64,000 nt of DNA from Mucilaginibacter sp. (GCA_030445275.1 JAUCSE010000042.1:1-64000), one strand, 5' to 3'. Positions 45,407 to 53,979 are shown, counted from the first letter of the stretch. Notes: generated by a model from the letters alone, not told the origin. A program made the numbers and translations.

Positions 45407-46105
45407 TTATTTAGCCACTAATCCAGATATTACATTGATGCTTAATGCCACAATAGCAGTGTTAAAAGCAAACGAGATCATGCCGTGTACCCAGGCCAGG
45501 CGACGGATCTGGCGTGAGGATATCTCCACATCTGATACCTGAAAAGTCATACCGATAACGAAGGAGAAATATACAAAATCGAGGTAATCAGGTGTCTTCT
45601 CATTGCCTGGAAATTCAAGGCCGCCTATTGGCTTTTTCTTGTTATCATCATCAGGATCTGTAGCATAATACATATGGGCGTAGCGTAGGGTAAATATGGT
45701 ATGCACCAAACACCAGGATATAATTACCGAGGCCATACCCAGCAGCACATGCCCTGTTACCGCTTCGCTGGATAACTCCTTTGTTGATTTGAGCAAAAAG
45801 AAAATAGCTAATAAACTCACCACAGACGAAACGATCACAAACAGGAATATTAATGTACGGCTGGAATCCTCGATCCTGGCTATCTTACGTATTTCCAATG
45901 GATGCGAGGATAAAATGATTATCCAGTCCATAATAATAATACTTAAGCCAAAAGTTATCCAGGTGATCAATACTATCGCCGGAGCGCTAAAGCTGCCCAG
46001 GCATAAAAACAATGCCACCGCGCTCGCAATCAGGGCAATAAGCATACGATAATGCGTATCCAACCGGAACCATGCTTTTGTTTTGGGTTTAGTATTTGCA
46101 GGCAT
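45407..46105 (-). CDS. DUF1345 family membrane protein
   Basis: Predicted inner-membrane protein of 232 residues with five hydrophobic segments. The family signature is FVYFSFVIGMTFQVSDVEIS and the C-terminal RRLAWVHGMISFAFNTAIVALSINVISGL. Function unknown (some relatives are near transporters). It converges with the DUF72 gene and is upstream of the YwbE gene in its own direction. Confidence 0.9.
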   Translation of the reverse strand: MPANTKPKTKAWFRLDTHYRMLIALIASAVALFLCLGSFSAPAIVLITWITFGLSIIIMDWIIILSSHPLEIRKIARIEDSSRTLIFLFVIVSSVVSLLAIFFLLKSTKELSSEAVTGHVLLGMASVIISWCLVHTIFTLRYAHMYYATDPDDDNKKKPIGGLEFPGNEKTPDYLDFVYFSFVIGMTFQVSDVEISSRQIRRLAWVHGMISFAFNTAIVALSINVISGLVAK

Positions 46106-46174
46106 ATTTTTATAATACTATGGTAAGTATTGATGTAAATATGGCGAAGTTTTGTGTAGAATTGATGAAGCAAT

Positions 46175-46375
46175 TTAATCTTCTTCCACAATCCAGGCTA
46201 CACGGCCAACCTGCCCGTCTTCCAACTGAACTTTGATGCCCCGGGAGTGGTAAGCTGAGCTGGTTAATAACCTTTTTACAAAGCCACGGGTTAAGGTACC
46301 GCTGCGCTGGTCTTTTTTCAGGATAATATCAACTTCAAGGCCGGGATATATGTCGCTTCTGTTTTGTCCGTTCAT
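46175..46375 (-). CDS. YwbE family protein, 66 aa
   Basis: Small basic protein: MNGQNRSDIYPGLEVDIILK then KDQRSGTLTRG, RGIKVQLEDGQVGRV. This is the whole YwbE domain (DUF2196) and matches in length. The family is widely conserved in bacteria but has no established function, and an RNA- or DNA-binding SH3-like fold is plausible. It lies between two single-gene units. Confidence 0.9.
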   Translation of the reverse strand: MNGQNRSDIYPGLEVDIILKKDQRSGTLTRGFVKRLLTSSAYHSRGIKVQLEDGQVGRVAWIVEED

Positions 46376-46430
46376 GTTTTTTGTGATTACACTGATTGTT
46401 TTAATGATTTCACCGATTCCTTTAAAAGCC

Positions 46431-46570
46431 CGTCATTGCGAGTGCAGCGTGGCAATCACCGACTTACAGAGTGACTCTGCATATCGGTGATTATTAATGT
46501 TGTGTTTGTTTCATTGGTATTAATGAGCTCCCGTTGGTCGGTTGCCACGTCGTTCCTCCTCGCAATGACG
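46431..46570. repeat. Dispersed palindrome, family C
   Basis: CGTCATTGCGAGTGCAGCGT ... CTCCTCGCAATGACG. The ends resemble 62711-62787 and 63287-63396, while the centre is long and imperfect. Confidence 0.65.
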
Positions 46571-46583
46571 CGAGGAGGATGTT

Positions 46584-47918
46584 TTACTTCACCAGCTCCT
46601 TTATCGCCCCTTCAACCTTTTCAAAATCAAAATTACTGATCAGCTTATCAAATGCAGCTGTAATCTGTTCATTACCCAGATTGCCAATGCTGCCTTCGTG
46701 AGTATGATTTACGGTTTTATCGGGATTAAAATCGCCTTTTTCAATGGCTAATCCTACTTGTTTGTAAGCATCACGGAAAGGGGTACCGCTTAATACCATA
46801 CGGTTTACTTCTTCCACGCTAAACAGGTAGGCGTACTTTGGATCTCTTAGTATATCGGCATTTACGCTTATGTTTTGCAGCATAAAGGTGGCCATTTGCA
46901 GACAGTTCTTCAGATCGGTAAATGCTGGAAATAACAGTTCCTTCAACAATTGCAACTCCCGGTGGTAGCCTGATGGCAGGTTGGTGGTCATCATAGCCAC
47001 ATCATTGGGCAGGGCTTGCAGGCGGTTGCATTTACCACGCATAATTTCCCAAACATCGGGGTTCTTTTTATGCGGCATAATACTGCTACCGGTTGTTAAA
47101 GTATCGGGATAGCTTACAAAAGCAAAGTTCTGACTCAAATACAAAGCCTGATCCATAGCCATTTTTGCCAGCGTGGCAGCAATTGATGATAGTGCCTGAG
47201 CGATGATGCGCTCTGTTTTACCACGCCCCATCTGGGCATATACTACATTATAATTTAAACTATCAAAGCCTAATAACTGAGTGGTTAATGTACGATTTAA
47301 AGGAAAAGACGAGCCGTAACCAGCTGCCGAACCCAATGGATTTTTATTGGTGATGCGATAAGCCGCCAGAACCAGTTCCAGATCATCAGCCAGGCTTTCG
47401 GCATAAGCGCCAAACCATAGGCCGAATGATGAGGGCATAGCTACCTGTAAATGGGTATAGCCAGGTAATAAAACATCCTTATGTTTTTCACTAAGTTCAA
47501 TCAACTGGCGAAACAGGGTTTCTGTTTCCTCAACCACTTGTTGCAACTGATGGCGGAAAAACAATTTCAAATCAACCAGTACCTGGTCATTACGGGAGCG
47601 ACCGCTATGGATTTTTTTTCCGGCATCGCCAATACGCTGGGTAAGCAGCATCTCTACCTGCGAGTGTACGTCCTCTACCCCATCATCAATGGTAAAACCA
47701 CCTTTTTCAATATCAGCATACATGGCTTTTAACTCGCGCTGAACAAGGTCAAGATCGGTGGTATCCATCAGTCCGATGCTTTGCAGCATACGGGTATGGG
47801 CCAATGATCCTAAAACATCAAAGGCTGCCATTTGCTCATCAAATTCCCTGTCGCGGCCAACAGTAAAGTTCTCTACCAGCTCATTTACATTGGTAGTTTT
47901 TTGCCATAACTTGCTCAT
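46584..47918 (-). CDS. argH: Argininosuccinate lyase
   Basis: Last step of arginine synthesis: splits argininosuccinate into arginine and fumarate. The 444 residues show the ASL N-terminus (LWQKTTNVNELVENFTVGRDREFDEQMAAFDV), HSGRSRNDQV, GYTHLQVAMPSSFG, and the signature TTGSSIMPHKKNPDVWE. It is a single gene. A 7/8 -7 box (CATATTTG) lies just before its start on the minus strand, which suggests a nearly leaderless message. No other arg gene is in the window. Confidence 0.96.
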   Translation of the reverse strand: MSKLWQKTTNVNELVENFTVGRDREFDEQMAAFDVLGSLAHTRMLQSIGLMDTTDLDLVQRELKAMYADIEKGGFTIDDGVEDVHSQVEMLLTQRIGDAGKKIHSGRSRNDQVLVDLKLFFRHQLQQVVEETETLFRQLIELSEKHKDVLLPGYTHLQVAMPSSFGLWFGAYAESLADDLELVLAAYRITNKNPLGSAAGYGSSFPLNRTLTTQLLGFDSLNYNVVYAQMGRGKTERIIAQALSSIAATLAKMAMDQALYLSQNFAFVSYPDTLTTGSSIMPHKKNPDVWEIMRGKCNRLQALPNDVAMMTTNLPSGYHRELQLLKELLFPAFTDLKNCLQMATFMLQNISVNADILRDPKYAYLFSVEEVNRMVLSGTPFRDAYKQVGLAIEKGDFNPDKTVNHTHEGSIGNLGNEQITAAFDKLISNFDFEKVEGAIKELVK

Positions 47919-48112
47919 AGTGCAAATATGTGAATTATTGTGTATTTATTGGATGTGAACTTTTGTCATTCTGGGCACAGCGAAGAACCTAATAACCGTT
48001 ATGTATGCTCGTAAATAGATCCTTCACTGTCGTTCAGGATGACAGATTTGGGTTGTATTAAATTATTTTTAATTTATTCTACTAAACCTATAGGAATTAT
48101 ATAAATAGTTTT
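47919..48112. other. Divergent spacer between argH and the SAM riboswitch promoter
   Basis: Holds the argH promoter region and a family A palindrome (47965-48044). No gene. The remaining 70 bases are AT-rich. Confidence 0.55.
47965..48044. repeat. Dispersed palindrome, family A
   Basis: GTCATTCTGGGCACAGCGAA ... CCTTCACTGTCGTTCAGGAT then GACA. This copy has diverged at both arms. Confidence 0.65.
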
Positions 48113-48120
48113 TATATTTG
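48113..48120 (+). promoter_or_regulatory. -7 promoter box TATATTTG before the riboswitch
   Basis: Exact TAnnTTTG, 33 bases before the riboswitch P1 stem. Transcription would start near 48125 and run through the aptamer towards tRNA-Cys. Confidence 0.6.
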
Positions 48121-48152
48121 CAGTGTCGACAGACAATTAGTTCTTTATTTTA

Positions 48153-48257
48153 CTTATCAAGAAAGACTGAGGGAAAGGCCCAAAGAAGTCTTAGCAACCT
48201 GTACATCCGCATAATGTAAAAGGTGCTAATTCCTGCTCCGCAAAAGGAGATAGATAA
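48153..48257 (+). ncRNA. SAM-I (S-box) riboswitch aptamer
   Basis: S-adenosylmethionine-binding aptamer. Conserved blocks in order: CTTATCAAGAAAG (P1 and start of P2), TGAGGGAAAGGCCCAAAGAA (kink-turn and pseudoknot region of P2), TTAGCAACCTG, a P3 hairpin TACAT/ATGTA closed by CCT/AGG, GGTGCTAATTCCTG (J3/4 and P4), GGAG and the closing GATAA of P1 (TTATC at 48154-48158 with 48253-48257). The downstream linker (48258-48308) contains a weak AAGAT/ATCTT hairpin and a run of nine or ten T. Normally this aptamer precedes methionine or SAM genes. Here the next plus-strand gene is tRNA-Cys. Confidence 0.92.
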
Positions 48258-48298
48258 AAAAGATCTTAGCCCCCGCCATCTTCATAAGTGATTTTATA

Positions 48299-48308
48299 GT
48301 TTTTTTTT
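48299..48308 (+). terminator. Possible riboswitch-linked terminator T-run
   Basis: Run of nine or ten T between the aptamer and tRNA-Cys. It is preceded by only weak hairpins (AAGAT/ATCTT; ATAA/TTAT), so intrinsic termination is possible but not convincing. If used, it would cut tRNA-Cys from the transcript when SAM is bound. Confidence 0.35.
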
Positions 48309-48312
48309 AAAA

Positions 48313-48383
48313 AGTCGTGTGACCGAGAGGATAGGTTAAGGTCTGCAAAACCTTCTACGGCAGTTCGAATCTGCCCGCGACAT
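48313..48383 (+). tRNA. tRNA-Cys (GCA)
   Basis: Cloverleaf readable: D-stem ACC/GGT, anticodon stem AAGGT/ACCTT with loop CTGCAAA (anticodon GCA), four-base variable loop CTAC, T-stem GGCAG/CTGCC with loop TTCGAAT, and U73 as discriminator (the Cys identity base). The acceptor stem pairs at positions 2-7 (GTCGTG with CGCGAC, one GU), but position 1 (A) faces A72 instead of the usual G:C. CCA is not encoded. It may be a degenerate second copy or a real variant. It sits 55 bases after the SAM-I aptamer on the same strand, then runs into the 3' end of a minus-strand gene. Confidence 0.85.
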
Positions 48384-48419
48384 CAAATTTTCCCTTATAT
48401 TCCTTCTTGCTGATAACTA

Positions 48420-49859
48420 TCAGAAATTCACACTATACCTGGTTGAAAACCGCAGGTAAGGGTAAGTATTATCAACATCCGGATGGTTCTTGTAATTTCC
48501 CTCGAGCCTGAAATAACCCGGCTCGGCACATATAGAGAACCCTTTGATAATCATATAGCTTAACTCGCTCGATACCGTATGCAGAAAATAGTGCGACCGG
48601 TTGCCATTAACGGTTATCATCCAGCCACCCCGATAATTAATTCCATAAAACAGCTTGTTAAAAATACTAAAGGTACCGCCCCCATTTATTGCAAATCCGG
48701 GTCCGTAATCATAATTACGGCCTTTAAACAGGTATGGATCAGGTACTGCACCCAGCAATATAGGCCCGGTACCAAACAACGTATTAAGCTTGAGCTTGCT
48801 GCTTAATTTAAACTGGGACAGCAAATTAAATTTAACGCTTTGCCCTCCATAAAAAAATGCCCGGTTGCGTATATAATCATAATTGGCCGAAAGTATGACC
48901 AGGCTCGTCGCATTTTCTCCTTTAGAGATATCCCAACCGGCTAATGAGCCATACACACTTATTACATTAACCATGGAGCTATCATCCTTACCAAACTCGC
49001 CGGTTATTGCAATATTACTGAATGGGGTTTTTAAATTTTCAGCCGGATCACCATATAATAACCTTGCACGGCCATACCAGCCATAACGTCCTCCGGTTGG
49101 CACACTTTTATCCGTCCTGTTTACATTTCGTAAACCAAGGTCCAACTCAGCGCTAATATGGGTGGAGTCGCGCTGTTGCGGGTTACCGTATACCTTGCCC
49201 CATTTACCATCCAACAGGCGATTGAGTCCGTTCATCGGGTTCACTAAAAAACCCAGCACCTCCTTAACCTGTCGTTTTAAGCCCCGTTCCCTGTTATTAA
49301 CTATTTTGTTAGAGAAGCGATAAGTCATTTCGCCCAGCACTATACCGCCAAAGCTTGTATTTATAAAATCGTTTGGTGCCGGGGCCTGATTTTCGGCAAA
49401 GGTTTCCCAAAGGTAACTGCCCACCATAGTAGCCGGAACCGCTTGCCAAAAGCTATAACCATTGCTGCGAAATGCACTATAGAACATACTGCCATGATAA
49501 GGATGACCGAACTGGTTGGTTTGGAAAGGATCATTATCCCATGTCCAGCTGTCGGGATTAAGATTATGACCCACTGTTTTCCAGGAGATACGGGCGTAAT
49601 CGGCTTTTGCTATATAGCGGTCATATGTCCACGGTACCAATTCAGCTATAAACAGCTCTCCCACTGCACGGCCAAATCTTTTTTTAACCAAAGTATCTCT
49701 AAAAGCGTTTTTAGGTGAATTATCAACCCTTGGTATTATGGGCAAAGGCACCTGGGCAAAAAGCTGTTTACCACCATCCAAAATACCGGTTAATAGCATT
49801 ACCATAAAAAATGGTAAAAGCCAACTTTTTTTAGTGAAACAGGTATTGGTTAATATCAT
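48420..49859 (-). CDS. DUF3943 family outer-membrane protein
   Basis: 479-residue protein with an N-terminal hydrophobic signal (MILTNTCFTKKSWLLPFFMV and on to LFAQ). DUF3943 features are NPDSWTWDNDPFQTNQFGHPY followed by HGSMFYSAFRSNGYSFW, and NDFINTSFGGIVLGEMTYR. The rest alternates strands as in beta-barrels, ending YPYLRFSTRYSVNF with a C-terminal Phe. The role is unknown. It is a single gene, and its 3' end faces tRNA-Cys at 37 bases. Confidence 0.9.
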   Translation of the reverse strand: MILTNTCFTKKSWLLPFFMVMLLTGILDGGKQLFAQVPLPIIPRVDNSPKNAFRDTLVKKRFGRAVGELFIAELVPWTYDRYIAKADYARISWKTVGHNLNPDSWTWDNDPFQTNQFGHPYHGSMFYSAFRSNGYSFWQAVPATMVGSYLWETFAENQAPAPNDFINTSFGGIVLGEMTYRFSNKIVNNRERGLKRQVKEVLGFLVNPMNGLNRLLDGKWGKVYGNPQQRDSTHISAELDLGLRNVNRTDKSVPTGGRYGWYGRARLLYGDPAENLKTPFSNIAITGEFGKDDSSMVNVISVYGSLAGWDISKGENATSLVILSANYDYIRNRAFFYGGQSVKFNLLSQFKLSSKLKLNTLFGTGPILLGAVPDPYLFKGRNYDYGPGFAINGGGTFSIFNKLFYGINYRGGWMITVNGNRSHYFLHTVSSELSYMIIKGFSICAEPGYFRLEGNYKNHPDVDNTYPYLRFSTRYSVNF

Positions 49860-50153
49860 CTAAAAATTATTTTTTTGATAATGATGCTTTACCTGTTTAG
49901 CGGATTAGGCTATGCCGAATAATGGATCGCTGTTTAGGATTGATACATCAAAACCGTTAAATAAAAGAGCTGTATAAAAACTATATTCAAAATAAAATAA
50001 ACCGGCTAATTGTTTTTGTTGATTGTGATTTAATTTAACAATTGATTAATAATTGCATTATAACCAGGATGTTATTTCTGCGATCTGTTAAAATATATAC
50101 CTTTATACAGGGCCTTACATCTCCATATTTTATTTAAGCCCTTAAATTTATTT
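49860..50153. other. Divergent AT-rich intergenic region
   Basis: Nearly 300 bases between the divergent DUF3943 and TMEM220-like genes. A 7/8 -7 box TACCTTTA lies at 50098-50105 for the plus strand. No gene or repeat is seen. Confidence 0.45.
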
Positions 50154-50540
50154 ATGAAGATATTTAACATTGTTTTTGTTATCCTGTTTATCATTTTCGC
50201 CGGATTACAATATAACGACCCCGATCCGTATGTATGGATGCCCATATATTTATACAGCGCGTTTTTTTGCTACCAGGCGGGCCGTAAAAAGTTTTACCCT
50301 ATTGGGTATGCTATTGGCATAATTATTTACCTGGCTTATGCCACTTACAAAATTTTTGACCGCAACGGTTTAATTGATTGGTTTGAATATCATCATGCCG
50401 AAAGCCTTGTTGAAAGCATGAAAGCCGAAAAACCCTGGATTGAGGAAGTACGTGAATTTTTTGGCCTGCTGATATGTGTAGCCGTACTGGCCATCAACTG
50501 GGTGTATGGGAACAGGTTAAAAAAACAGAAATTACGATAA
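50154..50540 (+). CDS. TMEM220-like membrane protein
   Basis: 128 residues with about four membrane segments, including FVILFIIFAGLQYNDPDPYVWMP and EVREFFGLLICVAVLAINW. The motif YNDPDPYVW near the N-terminus and the E-x2-RE-x2-GLLI block are typical of TMEM220. Function unknown. A 7/8 -7 box is upstream. Confidence 0.88.
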   Translation: MKIFNIVFVILFIIFAGLQYNDPDPYVWMPIYLYSAFFCYQAGRKKFYPIGYAIGIIIYLAYATYKIFDRNGLIDWFEYHHAESLVESMKAEKPWIEEVREFFGLLICVAVLAINWVYGNRLKKQKLR

Positions 50541-50547
50541 TAACCTG

Positions 50548-51396
50548 TTACAAATATGAAAGTCCTCTTAAATCACCAGCTTCGTAGTAAACAGGCTCAA
50601 AACTTTCTGCTTCGGCCAGTTCGCAGCTTACCTGCATGGTGGTAAAAGTTACATCGCCAAAAATATTGGCTATGGCAGTATCGGCAGCATCGCGCCCGGT
50701 GGCTATTTTGATCAGGCCATTAAGCGGCACCAGTTTAGTGGCATCAAACAGCACCCAGCTGCCACCCAGATAAGCCTCAAAACAGGCATGAAAATCGGCA
50801 GGTTTTAAATGGTAGGCATAGCCGGTAAAATATCGGGCGGGGATAGTTAAGGCACGGCAAAGCGCAATACCCAAATGAGCAAAATCCCGGCATACCCCAA
50901 CCTGCTCGGTTACGGTATCAAATGCTGATGTTTGAGCATTGCTATATCCACTCAGGTACTGTACATTCTGATGAATCCAGTCGGTAAGGGTTACTACCTG
51001 TTCAAAAGGGTTGGTAATATGCCCAAACAGGTTATGCGCCAGCCTGTACAGTTTATCTGACTGGCAATACCGGCTTGGGTTCAGGTATGGCAGCACGGTA
51101 ACATCCATCTGGGCTACCAGTGTTTCCTGTTGTTGGGTGTAATCAATCAGTTCGTAATAATTATCAACCAGGGCTTTATAAGTAACTTTTATAGTGCCAT
51201 GATCGGCCACTTCAAAACGCGTCAGTCTATTTTCGCCCTGGGCCGATATTAATTCTTCAATCCTAATGTAAGGTTCAACCGTAAACTCCTCATTAAGTAC
51301 CGTTTGATGTGGCGTGCGTAAAGCGTGTATATTTAATATCAATGTGCCCGGCGACCGTACTACATATTCCATCTGGGTAAACACATCGAATTTCAT
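50548..51396 (-). CDS. Transglutaminase-like protein (Anbu-linked)
   Basis: 282-residue cysteine-protease-fold protein with an N-terminal transglut_N domain (about 1-95) and a core domain with the Cys-His-Asp triad: Cys in VGVCRDFAHLGIALCRA, His in DFHACFEAYLGG, Asp in WVLFDATKLVP. In bacteria this type is found beside the Anbu gene together with an alpha-E protein and a circularly permuted ATP-grasp protein. Here only Anbu is adjacent (4 bases upstream, same operon). Confidence 0.9.
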   Translation of the reverse strand: MKFDVFTQMEYVVRSPGTLILNIHALRTPHQTVLNEEFTVEPYIRIEELISAQGENRLTRFEVADHGTIKVTYKALVDNYYELIDYTQQQETLVAQMDVTVLPYLNPSRYCQSDKLYRLAHNLFGHITNPFEQVVTLTDWIHQNVQYLSGYSNAQTSAFDTVTEQVGVCRDFAHLGIALCRALTIPARYFTGYAYHLKPADFHACFEAYLGGSWVLFDATKLVPLNGLIKIATGRDAADTAIANIFGDVTFTTMQVSCELAEAESFEPVYYEAGDLRGLSYL

Positions 51397-51400
51397 ATGA

Positions 51401-52138
51401 TTAACCTGTTGTTTTAATTTCCTTTAATTTGTTAAATGTGGCATCCATCCAATCTTCAGATATATGATCAAGCGCATTTTTAAGTTCTTCGGCCCACTCG
51501 GTTGATATGTATTCCAGATCGTTCTTCTCATAGCGTTGTTCTACCATTTCAAAGCTGTTCTTTTTATAGAGCGCTACGTCAATAGGAAAATCAACATTAT
51601 TGGAGCTTACGCGGGTAGAATCAAAGGAAAGGAAACCTGTTTTTAACGCCAGTTTTAAGCTCGAATCATCATTCAATATACGGTTCAGTATAGCCTTGCC
51701 ATGGCCTGAATTACCAATTACCACGTAAGGCGCGCCCTCTCCCAGCTCAACCCAGTTACCTTCGGGATAAAGCAAAAAAAGTTTGTGCTCTTCATCATCC
51801 CTGAGCTGCCCTCCAATAATGGTATTCAGATCAAACTTAAAACCTGCTTTTTCAAGGGAAACCCGATCTTCCTCTGCCGCGCGCTTAACCTGTTCGCCAA
51901 AGGCGTTTACTGCTTTGTATAACTTATTAAACTCCTGCACTTCCAGTTGTTCAGTAAAATAAGTAAAGGCTTTATCCCTTACCGAACGTAAACCACTCGT
52001 CATGATAAAAAGTGAGAAATGGTCTTTTTGTTCTATGGTTATTTTCTTTTTTATAGTAGTATCAGTTCCCGAAGTGATGCGGGTATCGGCTATAGCCAAC
52101 AATCCTTCTTTAACCTTAATTCCAAGACAATAAGTCAT
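51401..52138 (-). CDS. Anbu proteasome-type peptidase subunit (BPH family)
   Basis: 245-residue Ntn-hydrolase of the ancestral-beta-subunit (Anbu) group. It begins MTYCLGIKVKEGLLAIADTR, so Met removal would expose Thr2, the expected nucleophile. ADTRITSGTDTTIKKKI continues the strand after the nucleophile, and GDELLIP-type loops are absent (it is not HslV). GEGAPYVVIGNSGHGKAILNRIL and LALKTGFLSFDSTRVSSNNVDFP are other family blocks. It is co-transcribed with the transglutaminase-like gene. The usual alpha-E and ATP-grasp partners are not in the 12 kb around it. The cellular function of Anbu is unknown. Confidence 0.9.
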   Translation of the reverse strand: MTYCLGIKVKEGLLAIADTRITSGTDTTIKKKITIEQKDHFSLFIMTSGLRSVRDKAFTYFTEQLEVQEFNKLYKAVNAFGEQVKRAAEEDRVSLEKAGFKFDLNTIIGGQLRDDEEHKLFLLYPEGNWVELGEGAPYVVIGNSGHGKAILNRILNDDSSLKLALKTGFLSFDSTRVSSNNVDFPIDVALYKKNSFEMVEQRYEKNDLEYISTEWAEELKNALDHISEDWMDATFNKLKEIKTTG

Positions 52139-52250
52139 TCTAATAAAACGGGAGGTGTTGTTTAGTTCCCGATAGCCAAAGTAATTAAATAAAGGGATAT
52201 TTATAGCTTACCTGCCTATATAAGCTTTAATGCTGAAACCATAAGCAAAA

Positions 52251-52279
52251 AAAAGCGACACCGCAAGGTGCCGCCTTTT
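52251..52279 (-). terminator. Terminator of the bestrophin gene
   Basis: AAAAGCGACACC pairs with GGTGCCGCCTTTT around GCAA, with one mismatch and a bulge. It lies about 30 bases past the bestrophin stop (minus strand) and ahead of the Anbu gene. Confidence 0.6.
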
Positions 52280-52308
52280 CATATATAACTATAACTAATC
52301 AGGGGCAA

Positions 52309-53241
52309 TTATAAAATATAGAATACAGCCGAACCTTTTTGTTGGGTATTAACTACTGTTTCTATTTCTTTTGGCGATTCATCCTTCAGCATTTGCTTAA
52401 GATCCTGCTCAATTTTGCGGCTTATTGCTGTTGTTGGTGTATCAGTAGGCATGTTTTCAAATGGATCCTGTAAATGGATAGCCATCTTTTCGATCAGGAA
52501 AAATGCCGACGAAATAGCAATTACCAGCGGCACCTGCAATATGCCGAAAAACTCAATAAGGCTAAAAGGCAGCAACAGTACAAAAAACAGTACCAGCCAG
52601 TGTATATAAACACTATACGTTGCCGGGAACACGGTATTTTTAATACGCTCGCAGCCCCCCATGGAATTCATAAAACGGGTTAATGTTTCGTCAAGGGCAA
52701 CCTGCTGGTACTCATTAACCCAGCCTAATTTGTATAATGTGCGAAGATCATGTCCCTGTAATTCGTTAAGAGCTACTGGCACATTATCCCTGTTTTTGAT
52801 GATGTTCAGGTCATCTTCGCTCAAATAAGCGTCCAGGTTCTGGTTGGCGTTTTGTTTGCGCAAATGCCGGCTCAAGCTGTAACACCAGGCAATCTGCCGT
52901 TTAACTATTCTTTCTTTTAGCGCCCATTTTTCTTCGCCGTCATAACTACTGTCAACAAAAGTTAATACCTGGCGGGTATAGGAGCGACAATCATTCACAA
53001 TGGCTCCCCATAAAATACGGGCCTCCCACCAGCGATCATAAGCCTGGTTTGACCGGAATGCCAACAACAGGGATATGATAGTACCTAATATGCTAGGTAC
53101 TGTTAAGGGAATAGATATCTCTTTTAAATTATAATACTGATGTACAAAGTAGATGACCGATGAATAAATGGCCACCATGATCAGTTCCTTTCTGATTTTA
53201 CCAAACACATAGGTAGCTGGTATATTTTCTTTTAGTAGCAT
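52309..53241 (-). CDS. Bestrophin family anion channel
   Basis: Membrane chloride- or anion-channel-like protein of 310 residues (UPF0187). The bestrophin pattern is present: four hydrophobic segments, SLLLAFRSNQAYDRWWEARILWGAIVND, and FSLIEFFGILQVPLVIAISSAFFLIEKMAIHLQDPFENMPTD split between two segments (the DPFE-like calcium/clasp region). In Bacteroidota its role is uncertain. It is likely one unit with the Usp-like gene, 25 bases upstream. Confidence 0.92.
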   Translation of the reverse strand: MLLKENIPATYVFGKIRKELIMVAIYSSVIYFVHQYYNLKEISIPLTVPSILGTIISLLLAFRSNQAYDRWWEARILWGAIVNDCRSYTRQVLTFVDSSYDGEEKWALKERIVKRQIAWCYSLSRHLRKQNANQNLDAYLSEDDLNIIKNRDNVPVALNELQGHDLRTLYKLGWVNEYQQVALDETLTRFMNSMGGCERIKNTVFPATYSVYIHWLVLFFVLLLPFSLIEFFGILQVPLVIAISSAFFLIEKMAIHLQDPFENMPTDTPTTAISRKIEQDLKQMLKDESPKEIETVVNTQQKGSAVFYIL

Positions 53242-53266
53242 AACATTTAAATTATTTAGTGTTCAA

Positions 53267-53746
53267 TTACTGCTGATCAATTAGTTCTGGTTCGTCGGTA
53301 ATAACATCTGCTATCAATCCTGTTGTTTCGGTTACAGTTATTACTCTTGCAGCACATTTTGCTATCAATATTTCCGGATCAATACTGTTTTTAAACAGCA
53401 GCTTGTAACTATCATGCGGCGCTACAATACCATCAACATCATGAGCGTCCAGATAATTATTAAAAACAGCTACGGTACTGCCATAAAAAATATCAATATG
53501 TATGCGGTTAATCAGATGGCTAAAATCCTTTTCAAGCTCCCGACAGCGGATATAAAAATTATCAGGTATTTGCCTGAGTTCCGTAGAGCGGCGCGAAAGC
53601 ATCAACAGCTCGCTTATGGAATCGGTTATTTTTAACATGTGCACCAGTATGATATCCAGTTTTTGAGGATAATACTGCTGAGCTATATTAGGGATGTTTT
53701 GAAGCGATTGTGCTGTAAAGTCGGTTGGAATAAGCAACGTTTTCAT
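53267..53746 (-). CDS. Universal-stress-protein-like protein
   Basis: 159 residues with an alpha/beta UspA-like fold: MKTLLIPTDFTAQSLQNIPN, LDIILVHMLKI, then a C-terminal half with IAPHDSYKLLFKNSIDPEILIAKCAARVITV. The ATP-binding G-2x-G-9x-G(S/T) motif of Usp proteins is not recognisable, so it may not bind nucleotide. The neighbour bestrophin suggests a link to ion homeostasis or stress. Confidence 0.7.
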   Translation of the reverse strand: MKTLLIPTDFTAQSLQNIPNIAQQYYPQKLDIILVHMLKITDSISELLMLSRRSTELRQIPDNFYIRCRELEKDFSHLINRIHIDIFYGSTVAVFNNYLDAHDVDGIVAPHDSYKLLFKNSIDPEILIAKCAARVITVTETTGLIADVITDEPELIDQQ

Positions 53747-53880
53747 AATCGTAATTATTTAATGGTTTAACTTGTACATTTTGTTTGATACAAGAGTAGC
53801 ACCCAATAATTAGGACGATATAAGAAAGTTATTAGAATTTGATTAGAATTTGGGCCTCACCCAACCAACAACTTAAAAAC

Positions 53881-53979
53881 ATGTCATTTCTCACTCGTTC
53901 CTCGTATCGAAATGACATGCAATATGCAAGGTTCATATGAAAAGTAGTACAGGATTTCTCACTCCGTTCGAAATGACAT
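53881..53979. repeat. Dispersed palindrome, family D
   Basis: ATGTCATTTCTCACTCGTTC ... CACTCCGTTCGAAATGACAT with a second GAAATGACAT inside (CGAAATGACATGC near 53908). It lies in the spacer between the Usp-like gene and the histidine kinase. No gene in 53747-54015. Confidence 0.6.

Noticed and set aside
48153..48257. Other riboswitch classes (TPP, cobalamin) for the RNA upstream of tRNA-Cys
   Set aside because: The order of conserved blocks (GAGGGA, GGCCC, GCAACCTG, GGTGCTAATTCC) is specific for SAM-I.
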